Source: JACCXJ01 sp052387115
GTDB lineage: Bacteria > Pseudomonadota > Gammaproteobacteria > JACCXJ01
Assembly (NCBI GenBank): GCA_052387115.1
Contig: JBQTJM010000286.1
Location: forward strand, 1-57,049
DNA length: 57,049 nt
Direction of reading: 5' to 3'
Below, piece after piece: positions 15,624 through 23,646 of the stretch. The notes under the pieces are model-generated. The model was not told the origin of the DNA, did not search any database, and saw only the letters and a program-made list of their open reading frames with translations. The translations under genes were made by a program, and so were the position numbers. The number at the start of each line of letters is the position of its first letter. Position 1 is the stretch's first letter.

Positions 15624-16208
15624 TTATTTGGGCATCAGGCCTAGGATACCTTCGTGGGTCACCGGACTGGTCACGGCCTGCTGCGAATAGACTCGCTTCA
15701 CCAGGAACATCGCAACGGACACCGCGAGCGCGGCGATAATCAGCAGGATCCAGATGTACGCCGCCAGGTAGGTCATGACCACGTAGCTGAGACCCAGAAA
15801 GATGCCTACGCCCAAGAATCGCCGATCCAGGTGTACCCCGTAGAGAAAGGTCACCAGCGCAAACAGGAGGAGGGTCACCATGCCGGTGGTGTCGCGCGGT
15901 ATCTTGCCCGCGCTCAGCAGCATGTAAATCAATGCCACGGCGAGCAGTAGCCCGCCCCAGTGGAGTAACTCGGTGAGGAATAATCTGGACCATTTCACCC
16001 CGGTACCCCGGCTACGCGATCGCCGAGCAACGAAACAGAGGGTGCCGAACACGGGAACCATCGTGAGCCAGTACAGATAGCTCACGTCCTTATTGACATA
16101 GGTGATGGCCACGCCGAGAAACGCCAGCCCAAGCGTCCCGCACAGCACCATCAGGTCAGTCGTCAAACTGCCGAATAGGCTAACCGCGATAGGATCTCTA
16201 TTGAACAT
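15624..16208 (-). CDS. Polytopic membrane protein of unknown function
   Basis: A 194-residue integral membrane protein with about six hydrophobic segments: near 15-37, 43-62, 79-100, 107-124, 130-147 and 149-168. Charged loops include ARRSRSRGTGVKWSR. No transporter signature is visible. It sits directly upstream of chaB, so a role in cation homeostasis or stress is possible, but this is only guilt by association. The C-terminal SPVTHEGILGLMPK is soluble. Confidence 0.75.
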   Translation of the reverse strand: MFNRDPIAVSLFGSLTTDLMVLCGTLGLAFLGVAITYVNKDVSYLYWLTMVPVFGTLCFVARRSRSRGTGVKWSRLFLTELLHWGGLLLAVALIYMLLSAGKIPRDTTGMVTLLLFALVTFLYGVHLDRRFLGVGIFLGLSYVVMTYLAAYIWILLIIAALAVSVAMFLVKRVYSQQAVTSPVTHEGILGLMPK

Positions 16209-16419
16209 GTCTCCACCTCACGTGAAACCCACAAAAGTCTTGGGCAACCCGGATGCCAGGGGCTCGCATTGATGTTAAGACGTTCATTGGTAAGCGCTAA
16301 AACGCTCGCCTCCCAGCCATCCGAAGGAGCGCGTGTCAGCAACGATTACCAGTGACTCGGTAAGATGTACCGAAACCGCCGTGCTTATCCGTCAGTGATG
16401 CGGGGACGTATCGCGATTG

Positions 16420-17994
16420 TCAAGGCAGGCCCGCGAAACGGCGGAGATCTCCGGTGGTGGCAGCAACCAAACGCAGCTTCCGGGCAGGCGAAGAGGCGTT
16501 AACGTCCTCTGCGAGCGCGGCGCGCAAGAACGCATCGGCCCACCGGAAGACATCATTCCTGCTAATGGAACGCCGCAACCGCTGCATCCGCGCCCGCCGT
16601 TCATCGTCGCTCATGCGGCAGCCCCGGCGGATCGCATCGGCCACACCCTCCGAATCATAGGGGTTCACCAGCAACGCGCCTCTTCCGAGCTGAGCCGCGG
16701 CACCAGCAAACTCACTCAGGATCAATACGCCTTCATCATCGATGCTGCACGCGCAATATTCTTTTGCCACGAGATTCATGCCGTCCTTGAGCGGCGTCAC
16801 CAAGGCGATGTCCGCGGCACGGTAGTAGGCAATGAGGTCAGCGGCACTGAGGGAGCCGAATACGTGCCAGATGGGTAGCCAGTCGCCCGGCTGCGCCCAC
16901 TCGCCGTTGATCGCGCCTACCAGCTCTTCGATCGCCGTCTTGAGTCTGAGGTATTCGGGGACATCGACGCGGCTCGGCACCACCACCTGCAGCAGCGACA
17001 CCCGCCCCCGAAGCTCCGGGTAGCGGGCCAGCGCGTGCCTGAAGGCCCGCAAACGGCAAAGAATACCCTTGGTATAGTCGAGCCGATCCACACTCAAGAT
17101 CAGCTTTCCTTCCGGGAGGCGATCGCGAAGCTCCGTGGCCTGGTCCGCGACTGCTGGAGTAGCGGCCCGCTTTACGAACGCGTTGTAGTCGATGCTGATG
17201 GGAAAATGCCCGATCCGCACCTGCCGATCCGAGGTGGTGGCCGTCAGGACCTGTCCCTTGCCCTGTATTTTGATCCCCTTGAACAGAGACTGCAGGCATT
17301 GCACGAGATTGCGCCGGTCCCGCAGGGTCTGCAGACCGATGAGATCGCATTGCAGCAAGCCTTGTAACAGTGCCGTTCGCCACGGGAGCTTCAGGAAGAT
17401 GTCGAGCGGCGGAAAGGGACTGTGCAGGAAAAACCCGACAGTCGACTGCACGCCGAGCTTTCGCAGATCGGCGGCGACGTGCATGAGATGGTAATCGTGG
17501 ATCCAGATGAGATCTTCCCCGGTCGCGGTCTGACCTATCGCTTCGGCAAACTTCCGGTTGACCTCGCGATAGCTCTGCCAGTACTGCGGGTCGAAACTGC
17601 AAAACGACTGCAGATCGTGGAACAGGGGCCACAAGACCTCATTGGCAAATCCAGCGTAAAACCCCTCGACCTCCGCAGGGCTCAACATCACGGGCTTGAG
17701 CGTATACCCGAAATGCTCGCCCGCCTGGGTAACCGCATGGTCGAGATCGCCGTCGCCGTCGCGGGTCCCAGGCCAGCCGATCCAGGTCCCGCCGCGCTCC
17801 TGTAGTACCGGGACCAGCGCGGTGACCAGCCCGCCCGAGCCGGGTGCTACATTCCATCGTCCCTCCCCGTCGTTCCGAAGCACCACCGGCAAGCGGTTCG
17901 ATGCCACGATCAAACGCCTTCTCCGCTTGGCCGGGCTCAGCGCTCCGGCCCAGGAACCCGGCAAACGCTGGCCTTCCAACACAACCCCCTTCAT
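16420..17994 (-). CDS. otsA: Trehalose-6-phosphate synthase (GT20)
   Basis: A retaining glycosyltransferase of family 20, which transfers glucose from UDP- or ADP-glucose to glucose-6-phosphate. Signatures in order: LIVASNRLPV, GSGGLVTAL, WIGWPG, WIHDYHLM, FLHSPFPPLDIF, SVDRLDYTKGI, and PLKDGMNLVAKEYCA near the end. The start at MKGVVLEG is preferred over one 49 codons upstream because GAGGG lies seven bases before it and the upstream part is not conserved. No phosphatase (otsB) or trehalose hydrolase is nearby. Glucosylglycerol-phosphate synthases look similar and cannot be excluded from sequence alone. Role: osmotic or desiccation protection. Confidence 0.88.
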   Translation of the reverse strand: MKGVVLEGQRLPGSWAGALSPAKRRRRLIVASNRLPVVLRNDGEGRWNVAPGSGGLVTALVPVLQERGGTWIGWPGTRDGDGDLDHAVTQAGEHFGYTLKPVMLSPAEVEGFYAGFANEVLWPLFHDLQSFCSFDPQYWQSYREVNRKFAEAIGQTATGEDLIWIHDYHLMHVAADLRKLGVQSTVGFFLHSPFPPLDIFLKLPWRTALLQGLLQCDLIGLQTLRDRRNLVQCLQSLFKGIKIQGKGQVLTATTSDRQVRIGHFPISIDYNAFVKRAATPAVADQATELRDRLPEGKLILSVDRLDYTKGILCRLRAFRHALARYPELRGRVSLLQVVVPSRVDVPEYLRLKTAIEELVGAINGEWAQPGDWLPIWHVFGSLSAADLIAYYRAADIALVTPLKDGMNLVAKEYCACSIDDEGVLILSEFAGAAAQLGRGALLVNPYDSEGVADAIRRGCRMSDDERRARMQRLRRSISRNDVFRWADAFLRAALAEDVNASSPARKLRLVAATTGDLRRFAGLP

Positions 17995-18591
17995 GTTATC
18001 GCCCTCGGACGCGCACTCGGCCGCACACCACTTCGCCAACTCCACCGCGAGGCCAAAAAGAATCCCGCCCGTGGTGCCAGTTAGGGGAGGGGAGCACCCC
18101 AGGGCGGGCAAATGGGGAGGCAAATCGGAGACAGGCATCACGCGCCGTAGCCGAGACCCTTAGTTCTTCTGGTGACCCCTGACTATCTGGAGGGCATTCT
18201 TCATGCCCGTCCTGGCACGTCCCGACATAAACGTGCCCAGTCAGGGAGTTAGGGTCTGCGAGCGAGAGGGTACGGGCGTGCTATGGGGGCCGAATCGGTA
18301 ACAGTTTCCGGTCGGGGCTGTAAGGGTTGCAATACCTACCCGGGTGCTACGGCGTCAACAAGTGATAAGTAATCGATAAAGGCTTCGACGTCGATCAGTT
18401 CGTGTATGCCGACACCATGCTGGTCCACGCGCCGACCCGTTCGGGACTGCCGATCGCCGAGCATGCTCCGCTGGAAGCTAAGTGGCCTTATCCGCAATCG
18501 CAACTGAAAACAGAGGAGGCGATCCGCGGGCACCACGGTCACATCCGTTGCGTGCCTGCTGCCGGTGGGCGACGTTCAGCGTGGCGCCGCA

Positions 18592-18693
18592 GGTCCCCAG
18601 CCCGACCCTCCCCCCGGCCGCGAAAAGCGCAGACAGGGGAGGGAGATCTCCGGTCCCCTCCCCTGCGTAGCGGGGGAGGGTTAGGGTGGGGGT
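18592..18693. repeat. GC-rich intergenic palindrome, GGGGAGGG family
   Basis: Contains CGGTCCCCTCCCCTGCG, then TAGCGGGGGAGGGTTAGGG and a preceding inverted form (GACCCTCCCCCCGG...GGGGAGGG). The same sequence family recurs at 19841-19879, 26005-26156 and 40329-40398. Confidence 0.75.
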
Positions 18694-18799
18694 CACCGCG
18701 TTGCGGCAGGAAACGCGCTTGCTCGGCTAACGCCGGCCGGATCCCCACCCCGATCCCCCGTCCGCATGAAGCGCGGACAGCGGAAGGAGTCTTGCGACC

Positions 18800-18875
18800 T
18801 CGTAAGGGCGAATGTCCGCCAGGGCGATCCGGCCTCATTCGGCGGAACTCCCACGAGGGGCTTCCGCGCTACTTC
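18800..18875. repeat. Intergenic repeat ending CTTCCGCGCTAC, copy 1
   Basis: Shares CAGGGCGATCCG, CGGCGGAAC-like and GGCTTCCGCGCTAC blocks with 18985-19076. The two copies differ in the middle. It looks like an extragenic palindromic element. Confidence 0.6.
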
Positions 18876-18984
18876 TTTCCGTCTGAAGCCGTCGTGTCTT
18901 CAGCCCGAGGCGGCAAGCCGCACATGCGCGACCCAGAGACTCGGAAACTCTTCGGCGCCGAACACACGTTTCCTATCCAGAATC

Positions 18985-19076
18985 GGTAGCGCGGATGCCC
19001 GCAGGGCGATCCGCCGCATGGGCGACTTTCCCGCCAGCCATACGACGGAACGCCACAAAGCGGCTTCCGCGCTACG
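18985..19076. repeat. Intergenic repeat, GTAGCGCGGA...TCCGCGCTAC, copy 2
   Basis: The ends GGTAGCGCGGA and TCCGCGCTAC are inverted repeats, so it can form a long hairpin. Internal blocks match the copy at 18800-18875. Confidence 0.65.
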
Positions 19077-19084
19077 TTTCTGCC

Positions 19085-19351
19085 TTACGCGCGTTGTTCA
19101 TCTCCCAATCGACGCCGCATCTCGTCGCTCGATATGCCACCCTCTGTCCGATGACGAGCTCGCGAACGCTCGATAAGTGCGATAAACGCAGCGTTAGTGC
19201 TCAAAGACATCGTCTCCAAATCTACATTGCCAATCGGCACCAGGGCCGCAATCGGTATCCCGTCGCTTGTTACGATGACCGGTTCCTTCTCGATGTCCGT
19301 GGTATACTCAGCCAGAGAACCCGTGGCGTCTGACTTCTCTAGGATCTTCAT
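19085..19351 (-). CDS. Phd/YefM-type antitoxin
   Basis: An 88-residue protein with the usual fold order: KSDATGSLAEYTTDIEKEPV at the start, VIVTSDGIPIAALVPIG forming the DNA-binding strand-turn part, and a charged C-terminal tail that would wrap the toxin. It starts inside the last codons of the toxin gene (ATGA overlap, 19348-19351), so translation is coupled. The order is toxin first, antitoxin second, the reverse of classic phd-doc pairs but seen in HigBA-like loci. It would neutralise the toxin and repress the operon. Confidence 0.85.
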   Translation of the reverse strand: MKILEKSDATGSLAEYTTDIEKEPVIVTSDGIPIAALVPIGNVDLETMSLSTNAAFIALIERSRARHRTEGGISSDEMRRRLGDEQRA

Positions 19352-19647
19352 AGCTCAATCACCTCGCCCGCGATACGAACGCCATTACCCTCCTTAACGC
19401 CGACCGCACGCACGTATACGACCGGATCAGGCTCTTGCTCGATATCATAGTATACCCGCGACTCGCCGATCCGGAGCTCCCAGGGAGCCAGCGGGTTGGG
19501 ACGCATGGGTTTGCGGTTTCTCGTTTCGACCATCGGCTGATGCGTTAGTTGCTCGTCCACAGCATCCAGCACCACCGTACGCTGGCGTGCCGTCAACCAG
19601 CGAAGATGCCCTTCAGCATCCGGTGAATACTCTATCCTGTAAAGCAC
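19348..19647 (-). CDS. RelE/ParE-type toxin
   Basis: A 99-residue basic protein starting MLYRIEYSPDAEGHLRWLTA. It has the family's pattern of a long helix after strand 1, then RNRKPMRPNPLAPWELRIGE, RVYYDIEQEPDPVVYVRAVG and VKEGNGVRIAGEVIEL. RelE members cleave mRNA at the ribosome; ParE members poison gyrase; I cannot separate these by eye. It overlaps the antitoxin by four bases. The pair looks intact and is the only complete toxin-antitoxin unit in this island. Confidence 0.85.
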   Translation of the reverse strand: MLYRIEYSPDAEGHLRWLTARQRTVVLDAVDEQLTHQPMVETRNRKPMRPNPLAPWELRIGESRVYYDIEQEPDPVVYVRAVGVKEGNGVRIAGEVIEL

Positions 19648-19651
19648 TTCA

Positions 19652-19980
19652 ATAAAAACCTTTCGTGCAGCTTACGGTTCATCGCATTCACCCGAACTTG
19701 CGAGGCCTGCAGCAACCTCCCCTCGACCAATCGGTACTTCAAAACCGTCGGCTAGGCTCGCGAACCCAGCGATTCCCATGTCCATAAGGGCCGTCGCTGG
19801 TTTTCGTTCCTCGATCCATACGCGGGTGGCTGATGACCGCCGGTCCCCTCCCCTGCGAAGCGGGGGTTAGGGTGGGGTAAGCGTTACTTAGCCGGCTTAC
19901 AAACAGAACGTGCAGCGCCCCTGTTTGTACGTCCATTTTACCGCGCTTGTTCGGCCCCTGATGGTCAGCACAGCCCATGT
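19652..19980. other. Non-coding stretch between toxin-antitoxin loci
   Basis: No gene is visible. It contains a copy of the GGGGAGGG-type palindrome (19841-19879) and a weak palindrome around 19790-19830 resembling the ones at 22821 and 27402. Promoters for the two flanking minus-strand units may lie here, unassigned. Confidence 0.5.
19841..19879. repeat. GC-rich intergenic palindrome, GGGGAGGG family
   Basis: Reads CGGTCCCCTCCCCTGCG followed by AAGCGGGGGTTAGGGTGGGG, a near copy of 18650-18693 with a short deletion. Confidence 0.7.
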
Positions 19981-19983
19981 GCA

Positions 19984-20298
19984 TCATGCCGCAACTTCAA
20001 GCAACACTTCAGGATGACGCTCGGCGATCTTCAGAAGCGTCTGTGCCGCGCCCGAGGGCTCGCGCCGGCCCTGCTCCCACTGCTCTAGGGTGCGCCTCGA
20101 AACGCCAAGGGCTGCTGCAAACTGCGCTTGGGAGAGCCCGCTCGCCAGCCGCACGCGAACTACGCGAGAGTTCGGCTCGACTTTCGTGCGTTTGCCTCCC
20201 CCTGCCCTAATCTCTCGTACGCCGTCTAGGACTTCTTGCCACACATCACGGTCGGCCTCGAACTTGGCCAATGCCTTTCCAGTAAGTTTCTTACTCAT
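19984..20298 (-). CDS. XRE-family helix-turn-helix antitoxin (HigA-like)
   Basis: A 104-residue DNA-binding protein. The helix-turn-helix is clear: RLASGLSQAQFAAALGVSRR followed by TLEQWEQGRREPSGAAQTLL. The N-terminus (SKKLTGKALAKFEADRDVW) is the extension seen in antitoxins of RelE-like partners. Its ATG overlaps the end of the upstream toxin frame (AATGAGTAAG), a typical coupled toxin-antitoxin arrangement. The toxin is broken, so this is now a free antitoxin or repressor. Confidence 0.85.
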   Translation of the reverse strand: MSKKLTGKALAKFEADRDVWQEVLDGVREIRAGGGKRTKVEPNSRVVRVRLASGLSQAQFAAALGVSRRTLEQWEQGRREPSGAAQTLLKIAERHPEVLLEVAA

Positions 20299-20520
20299 TG
20301 CGGAATGCCTCTAACAGCTGCTTCACTATATGCGCGGGGATCTCGTCGCGCTTGGCCTTGGCATAGATCGCCAACATCCAGAACTCGTTTGGTTCGTACC
20401 GTACCGTACGAAATGGATGACTCGTAGCCCACCGCGCTTGCCCATGCCCGGCCGCGCCCAACGCAGTTTCCGAACTCCACCCGAGCCGGGAACGACCTGA
20501 CCGGCCTCCGGGTGATGGTG
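20291..20520 (-). pseudogene. HigB/RelE-like toxin, 5'-truncated and frameshifted
   Basis: One frame reads HHPEAGQVVPGSGGVRKLRW and later GGLRVIHFVRY; a second frame continues EPNEFWMLAIYAKAKRDEIP and then HIVKQLLEAF to a stop at 20291. The join is disturbed by a tandem GTACC duplication at 20396-20405; removing one five-base copy restores one frame through FVRYEPNEF. The N-terminal 40 or so residues are missing, replaced by a REP element starting at 20541. The antitoxin downstream is intact. Confidence 0.8.
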
Positions 20521-20540
20521 CCGCCGAACGTTCAGATCAG

Positions 20541-20898
20541 CCCGTGTAGGATGCGGTGAACGAAGGGAACCGCATCGCTCGCGTCACTCCCCTGCGGCAA
20601 CATTTGGAACATCCTCGTCACTCTACTCCTTCGGATAGACTCCTCGCAGCTTGAACGCATGGAAACTGGAATGAGGCCAGTCGGCAACCTGCCGAACCCA
20701 TCCGTGTCTTACCGGGTTCCAATGGACATAATCCACGTGCCGGTTGAAGTCGTCTTGATCATAAATGAGATGTCCCCACAAACGGCGCTACCATAGACCC
20801 CGTTCGCCGGCATCCAGGGTCGACGGTATTGGTCATCAATCAGCCAGTTCTGTTCGCGAGCGATGCGGTTCTCTTCGTTCACCACATCCTACACGGGC
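20541..20898. repeat. REP-bounded element A with RAYT transposase relic
   Basis: The left end CCCGTGTAGGATGCGGTGAA and the right end (inverted, CACATCCTACACGGGC) face each other. The left REP, GATGCGGT-N11-ACCGCATC, is a hairpin. Between them lies the 3' part of a REP-associated tyrosine transposase. Shorter derivatives occur at 21916-22110 and 22174-22370. Confidence 0.8.
20623..20787 (-). pseudogene. REP-associated tyrosine transposase (RAYT) C-terminal relic
   Basis: The minus strand reads RRLWGHLIYDQDDFNRHVDY, VHWNPVRHGWVRQVADWPHS and SFHAFKLRGVYPKE before a stop at 20623. This is the conserved C-terminal half of IS200-like RAYT proteins, which act on REP palindromes. The catalytic HUH and Tyr-containing first half is absent; a stop codon lies immediately upstream of the conserved part. 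Confidence 0.85.
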
Positions 20899-20984
20899 TT
20901 CACTTCTTCATTGAGCGCTAGATTCGGCAAGCCGGTCAAACGGCCCCGGCTATCGGTGTGTACTATAAACTTTTCTGCAAGCAT
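20889..20984 (-). CDS. 31-residue remnant of a small antitoxin-like protein
   Basis: ATG at 20984 opens MLAEKFIVHTDSRGRLTGLP and ends NLALNEEVKPV, stopping at a TAG that belongs to the REP element right end. The beginning looks like small beta-rich antitoxins of VapC-type loci (strand, turn with Gly-Arg-Leu-Pro). The element probably cut off its C-terminus. Annotation as a functional gene is doubtful. Confidence 0.4.
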   Translation of the reverse strand: MLAEKFIVHTDSRGRLTGLPNLALNEEVKPV

Positions 20985-21070
20985 AGACTAAATCCTTTGT
21001 CAATCATGAGTACGAGTTTAGCCCGTGTAGGGCCAACACCGTCCGGTGGAAGCGCCTTCGGCGTTTCACC

Positions 21071-21558
21071 CTACATGGCCTCCCCCGCGCGCTTGAGCAC
21101 CGCGGCACGGGTATGTACCGCCGTGCGAAAGCCCAGCGCTTGTAGCTCGTTTAGGAGCGGAGCAACGCTAGGGACCAAGCCTTTACGTTTGGCGTCAACC
21201 AACAGACCGAGCGTACCTGTCAATCGCAATTTCAAGACTGATGCGACCTGCCTCGCCAACGCATCGTCAAGGATGACGATGGGATCCTGGGATTCGAGCG
21301 CTAAAGCCAAGACCTCGGTTTCGCCCGGTCCGAGATCGGTCACCAGCGACAGCACCGCAGCACCCGTCGGCCGCCCGTCGTGATCCAGTCCAGTATATCC
21401 AGGTTGGGCAGGCTCACACCCAGACGATGACCAACTTCCAACTCACTTGCGACCGCCGACGGAACGATCACGCGTCCCGCGAGAACCTTCAAAATGTGCA
21501 GCGAACCAAGCTGATGAAGGTATTGGAGGGGCGAAGTATTGCAGATCACCTCAGGCAA
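21071..21558 (-). pseudogene. DUF3368 PIN-like toxin, frameshifted
   Basis: The first frame reads EVICNTSPLQYLHQLGSLHI and LAGRVIVPSAVASELEVGH, the start of a DUF3368 PIN-domain protein with its first acidic-site Asn-Thr-Ser motif. It runs into a wrong frame after DWITTGG. The second frame carries TDLGPGETEVLALALE, then IVILDDALARQVA, the conserved middle and end. A single missing base near 21365-21380 would rejoin them. PIN toxins are RNases; the break would remove two catalytic acids from the first product. It overlaps its antitoxin gene by eight bases. Confidence 0.8.
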
Positions 21559-21802
21559 ACCGCGCCTCCCTCGCCAACTGCTCTTCCGTCAGGCGAAAGG
21601 TGTCTACGCCGTAATCGGCCAGCTTGCTGAGAAATACGACCCGCGGTACCCCCGCAAGCCTTGCCGCTGCACCGGAGGAAAGCCGGCCGAGCTCGTAGAG
21701 CTTGACGGCGGCAACTAGGCACAATTCCGTCCCGAGTTGCTCCGGTGTCAGCTTCAATGCCAAAAGTGTCTCATCAGGAATAGAAAGGATCACCTGGCTC
21801 AT
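21551..21802 (-). CDS. UPF0175 family antitoxin
   Basis: An 83-residue protein starting MSQVILSIPDETLLALKLTP, with GGAGG six bases upstream, which rules out the much longer open frame above it. The centre is a predicted helix-turn-helix (KLYELGRLSSGAAARLAG) followed by VPRVVFLSKLADYGVDTFRL, typical of UPF0175. These are usually paired with DUF3368 PIN toxins, as here, with an eight-base overlap. It looks intact while its toxin is frameshifted. Confidence 0.88.
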   Translation of the reverse strand: MSQVILSIPDETLLALKLTPEQLGTELCLVAAVKLYELGRLSSGAAARLAGVPRVVFLSKLADYGVDTFRLTEEQLAREARFA

Positions 21803-21915
21803 TCCAGTCCTCCACGCCGAAACCGCTGTCGGCGACATTCTGCCATACCCGGTGACATTCGTCACGTCAACATGCCCGGGGAGGCCCCTTCCTGGAGCAC
21901 CCTCCAAAAAATATA

Positions 21916-22110
21916 GCCAGTGTAGGATGCGATGAACGAAGGGAACCGCATCGCTCGCGTCACTCCCCTGCGGCAACATTTGGAACATCCTCGTCACTCT
22001 ACTCCTTCGGATAGATTCCTCGCAGCTTGAACGCATGGAAACTGGAATGAGGTCAGTCGGCAACCTGCCGAGCCCATCCGTGTCTTCGTTCACCGCATCC
22101 TACGCGGGCT
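21916..22110. repeat. REP-bounded miniature element B
   Basis: Starts CCAGTGTAGGATGCGATGAA and ends with the inverted CACCGCATCCTACGCGGGCT. Inside are only the last codons of the RAYT gene (FHAFKLRGIYPKE and stop), with a Trp codon changed to TGA. It is nearly the same as copy C. Confidence 0.85.
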
Positions 22111-22173
22111 CATTGCGGAATGCCTCATCGCCTCCCAACGGAGACCCGATGGTGCCGCCGAACGTTAAGATAA
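22111..22173. repeat. Duplicated edges of the broken toxin locus
   Basis: CATTGCGGAATGCCT here equals the 3' end of the HigB-like relic (20296-20310), and GATGGTGCCGCCGAACGTT equals its 5' edge (20513-20531). The middle of the toxin is replaced by about 20 unrelated bases. So part of the toxin-REP segment was copied here and then deleted internally. Confidence 0.75.
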
Positions 22174-22370
22174 GCCCCGTGTAGGATGCGTTGAACGAAG
22201 GGAACCGCATCGCTCGCGTCACTCCCCTGCGGCGACATTTGGAACATCCTCGTCACTCTACTCCTTCGGATAGATTCCTCGCAGCTTGAACGCATGGAAA
22301 CTGGAATGAGGTCAGTCGGCAACCTGCCGAACCCATCCGTGTCTTCGTTCACCGCATCCTACGCGGGCTA
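22174..22370. repeat. REP-bounded miniature element C
   Basis: Starts GCCCCGTGTAGGATGCGTTG and ends CACCGCATCCTACGCGGGCT. Its interior matches copy B almost base for base, including the TGA in the RAYT remnant. GTAGGATGCG...CGCATCCTAC ends can pair. Confidence 0.85.
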
Positions 22371-22466
22371 CGCGGGCTACGGCAACTGAAGTTTGTTCCG
22401 ACGCGACCGTCATGCCCGCCTGGGGAACCATCGGCGGCATACGACCCGTGCCGTGTGTGCGTGCGC

Positions 22467-22535
22467 ATGAGCGACCGTAAACCTGCGGTCATCGTCACCG
22501 GCACCTAGGGCGCCATTGGCTCGGCGCGACGGCGA
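22467..22535 (+). pseudogene. Short-chain dehydrogenase N-terminal fragment
   Basis: ATG at 22467 reads MSDRKPAVIVTGT, an in-frame TAG, then GAIGSA. This is the NAD(P)-binding TGxxGxIG start of an SDR with a stop inside the motif. Nothing recognisable follows, so only the first 20 or so codons remain. Confidence 0.6.
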
Positions 22536-22820
22536 CGATTCCTTCCGGTTATTCTTGATAACAGGCGCCACCTGCTTTATCGCATAGGGGTTCCCCTGCC
22601 ACGATCCGTTATGGGAGAAATTATATCTACGCAGCGCTCACCCATGCTTTGCCGACACACGGGAACCCTATTCGACAGCATAGCAACCTCCGTCGCGGCG
22701 GCTCCTCGCTCAGCACATTGCTCCACGGCATCCTGGTCAGCCGGAGAGCCTGCATCAGGTAACCGTATCCTCGTAGGCCGTGATGAGCGGCACGAATCCC
22801 AGCAGAATCGGCGTCGCATG

Positions 22821-22844
22821 CTGGGTTTTCGTCCCTGAACCCAG
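22821..22844. repeat. Hairpin CTGGGTT...AACCCAG
   Basis: CTGGGTTTTCGTCCCTGAACCCAG is an inverted repeat around a short loop. Close relatives lie at 27402-27424 and, weaker, near 19795. Confidence 0.65.
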
Positions 22845-22863
22845 CCTACACGGGCTTACATGA

Positions 22864-23610
22864 TTAGGGCAACTTGCCGGCCATGATCATGCGATTCTTG
22901 AGGATGTTAGGCGAAAGCCATACGACGAGGTCGTCGTATTCCTGCCCGGTTCCGCCCGTATACCCTCGTGCCACAACGGTGCCTAACGTGTCTCCCGGAA
23001 TAGGCACGGCTTCATCTTCAAAGTTTTCCACTTCGTGTGGAGATGGGAGATCCAAGGCATTCGCTGGATCGAAACGGTACTTTCCGTGTGAAATAACTAC
23101 CGCGGGAACGCTGCTCGCCATGACTTTACCGCCAACGCCCTCTAGCACAGTGATGTCACCGTTGGTGCACAAGGCGAACGATGCCTGTGTCGGGCTCACC
23201 GGACATCCGGGAGAGGATGGTGGGGTAGGTGGGATCGGAGTCCCAAACACGTCTACACCGAATTGGTCTGCAAAGTCTCTGGTTACGCGGTAACGAAACG
23301 AGCGGGTCCACGCATCTAGTCCAGAAATCCCGAGATCGACCGACGGAATATTGCCGGCGACACCTGAACAAACCTCTGGCGAACCAGTTCGGTCTTGCGT
23401 ACCGTTATCGTCGATATCAGGGCACGGCAGCGCCCCGTTCGCAGCCGCGTAGCCGTAGAGGGCCTCCTTGATCTCCTCCATCTGATCGGACGTCTTTCGA
23501 ATCTCCTGCTGCTCGATGCGTACGGACAACGGTCCCAACAAGCCCGCAAGTAGCACCCCCAATACGAGGACGACGATAGCGATCTCAACCAGCGTGAACC
23601 CGCGTTCCAT
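22864..23610 (-). CDS. Type IV prepilin-like protein
   Basis: A 248-residue pseudopilin with a class III leader: MERG followed by FTLVEIAIVVLVLGVLLAGL. Prepilin peptidase would cut after Gly4, and Glu at mature position 5 is present. The globular part is rich in Gly, Pro and paired Cys (CPDIDDNG, VCSG, GCPVSP, LCTNG), like large minor pilins. It lies 36 bases after the 523-residue protein gene on the same strand, so the two are probably one unit. It may serve the MSHA-type machine encoded at 28-37 kb. Confidence 0.85.
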   Translation of the reverse strand: MERGFTLVEIAIVVLVLGVLLAGLLGPLSVRIEQQEIRKTSDQMEEIKEALYGYAAANGALPCPDIDDNGTQDRTGSPEVCSGVAGNIPSVDLGISGLDAWTRSFRYRVTRDFADQFGVDVFGTPIPPTPPSSPGCPVSPTQASFALCTNGDITVLEGVGGKVMASSVPAVVISHGKYRFDPANALDLPSPHEVENFEDEAVPIPGDTLGTVVARGYTGGTGQEYDDLVVWLSPNILKNRMIMAGKLP

Positions 23611-23646
23611 ACGGTTTGGTCTTCTTCCGTCGCTACTTCTCCGACG

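Larger units (their letters stand above)
17995..19084. other. Long non-coding stretch rich in palindromic repeats
   Basis: No complete gene is recognised between otsA and the toxin-antitoxin pair. Around 18380-18500 the plus strand reads a coding-like stretch (DVDQFVYADTMLVHAPTRSG), which I cannot assign; the antisense frame is also open. From 18592 onward the region consists largely of intergenic palindromes listed separately. Confidence 0.5.
22371..22863. other. Stretch with gene fragments and a REP-like hairpin
   Basis: It contains an SDR N-terminal fragment (22467) and the hairpin at 22821-22844, detailed separately. The remaining sequence shows no complete gene; the open frames at 22577-22838 on both strands lack ribosome sites and family motifs. 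Confidence 0.5.

Noticed and set aside
22577..22838. Small genes on both strands
   Set aside because: No ribosome site, no family motif, and the two frames overlap each other in REP-like sequence.
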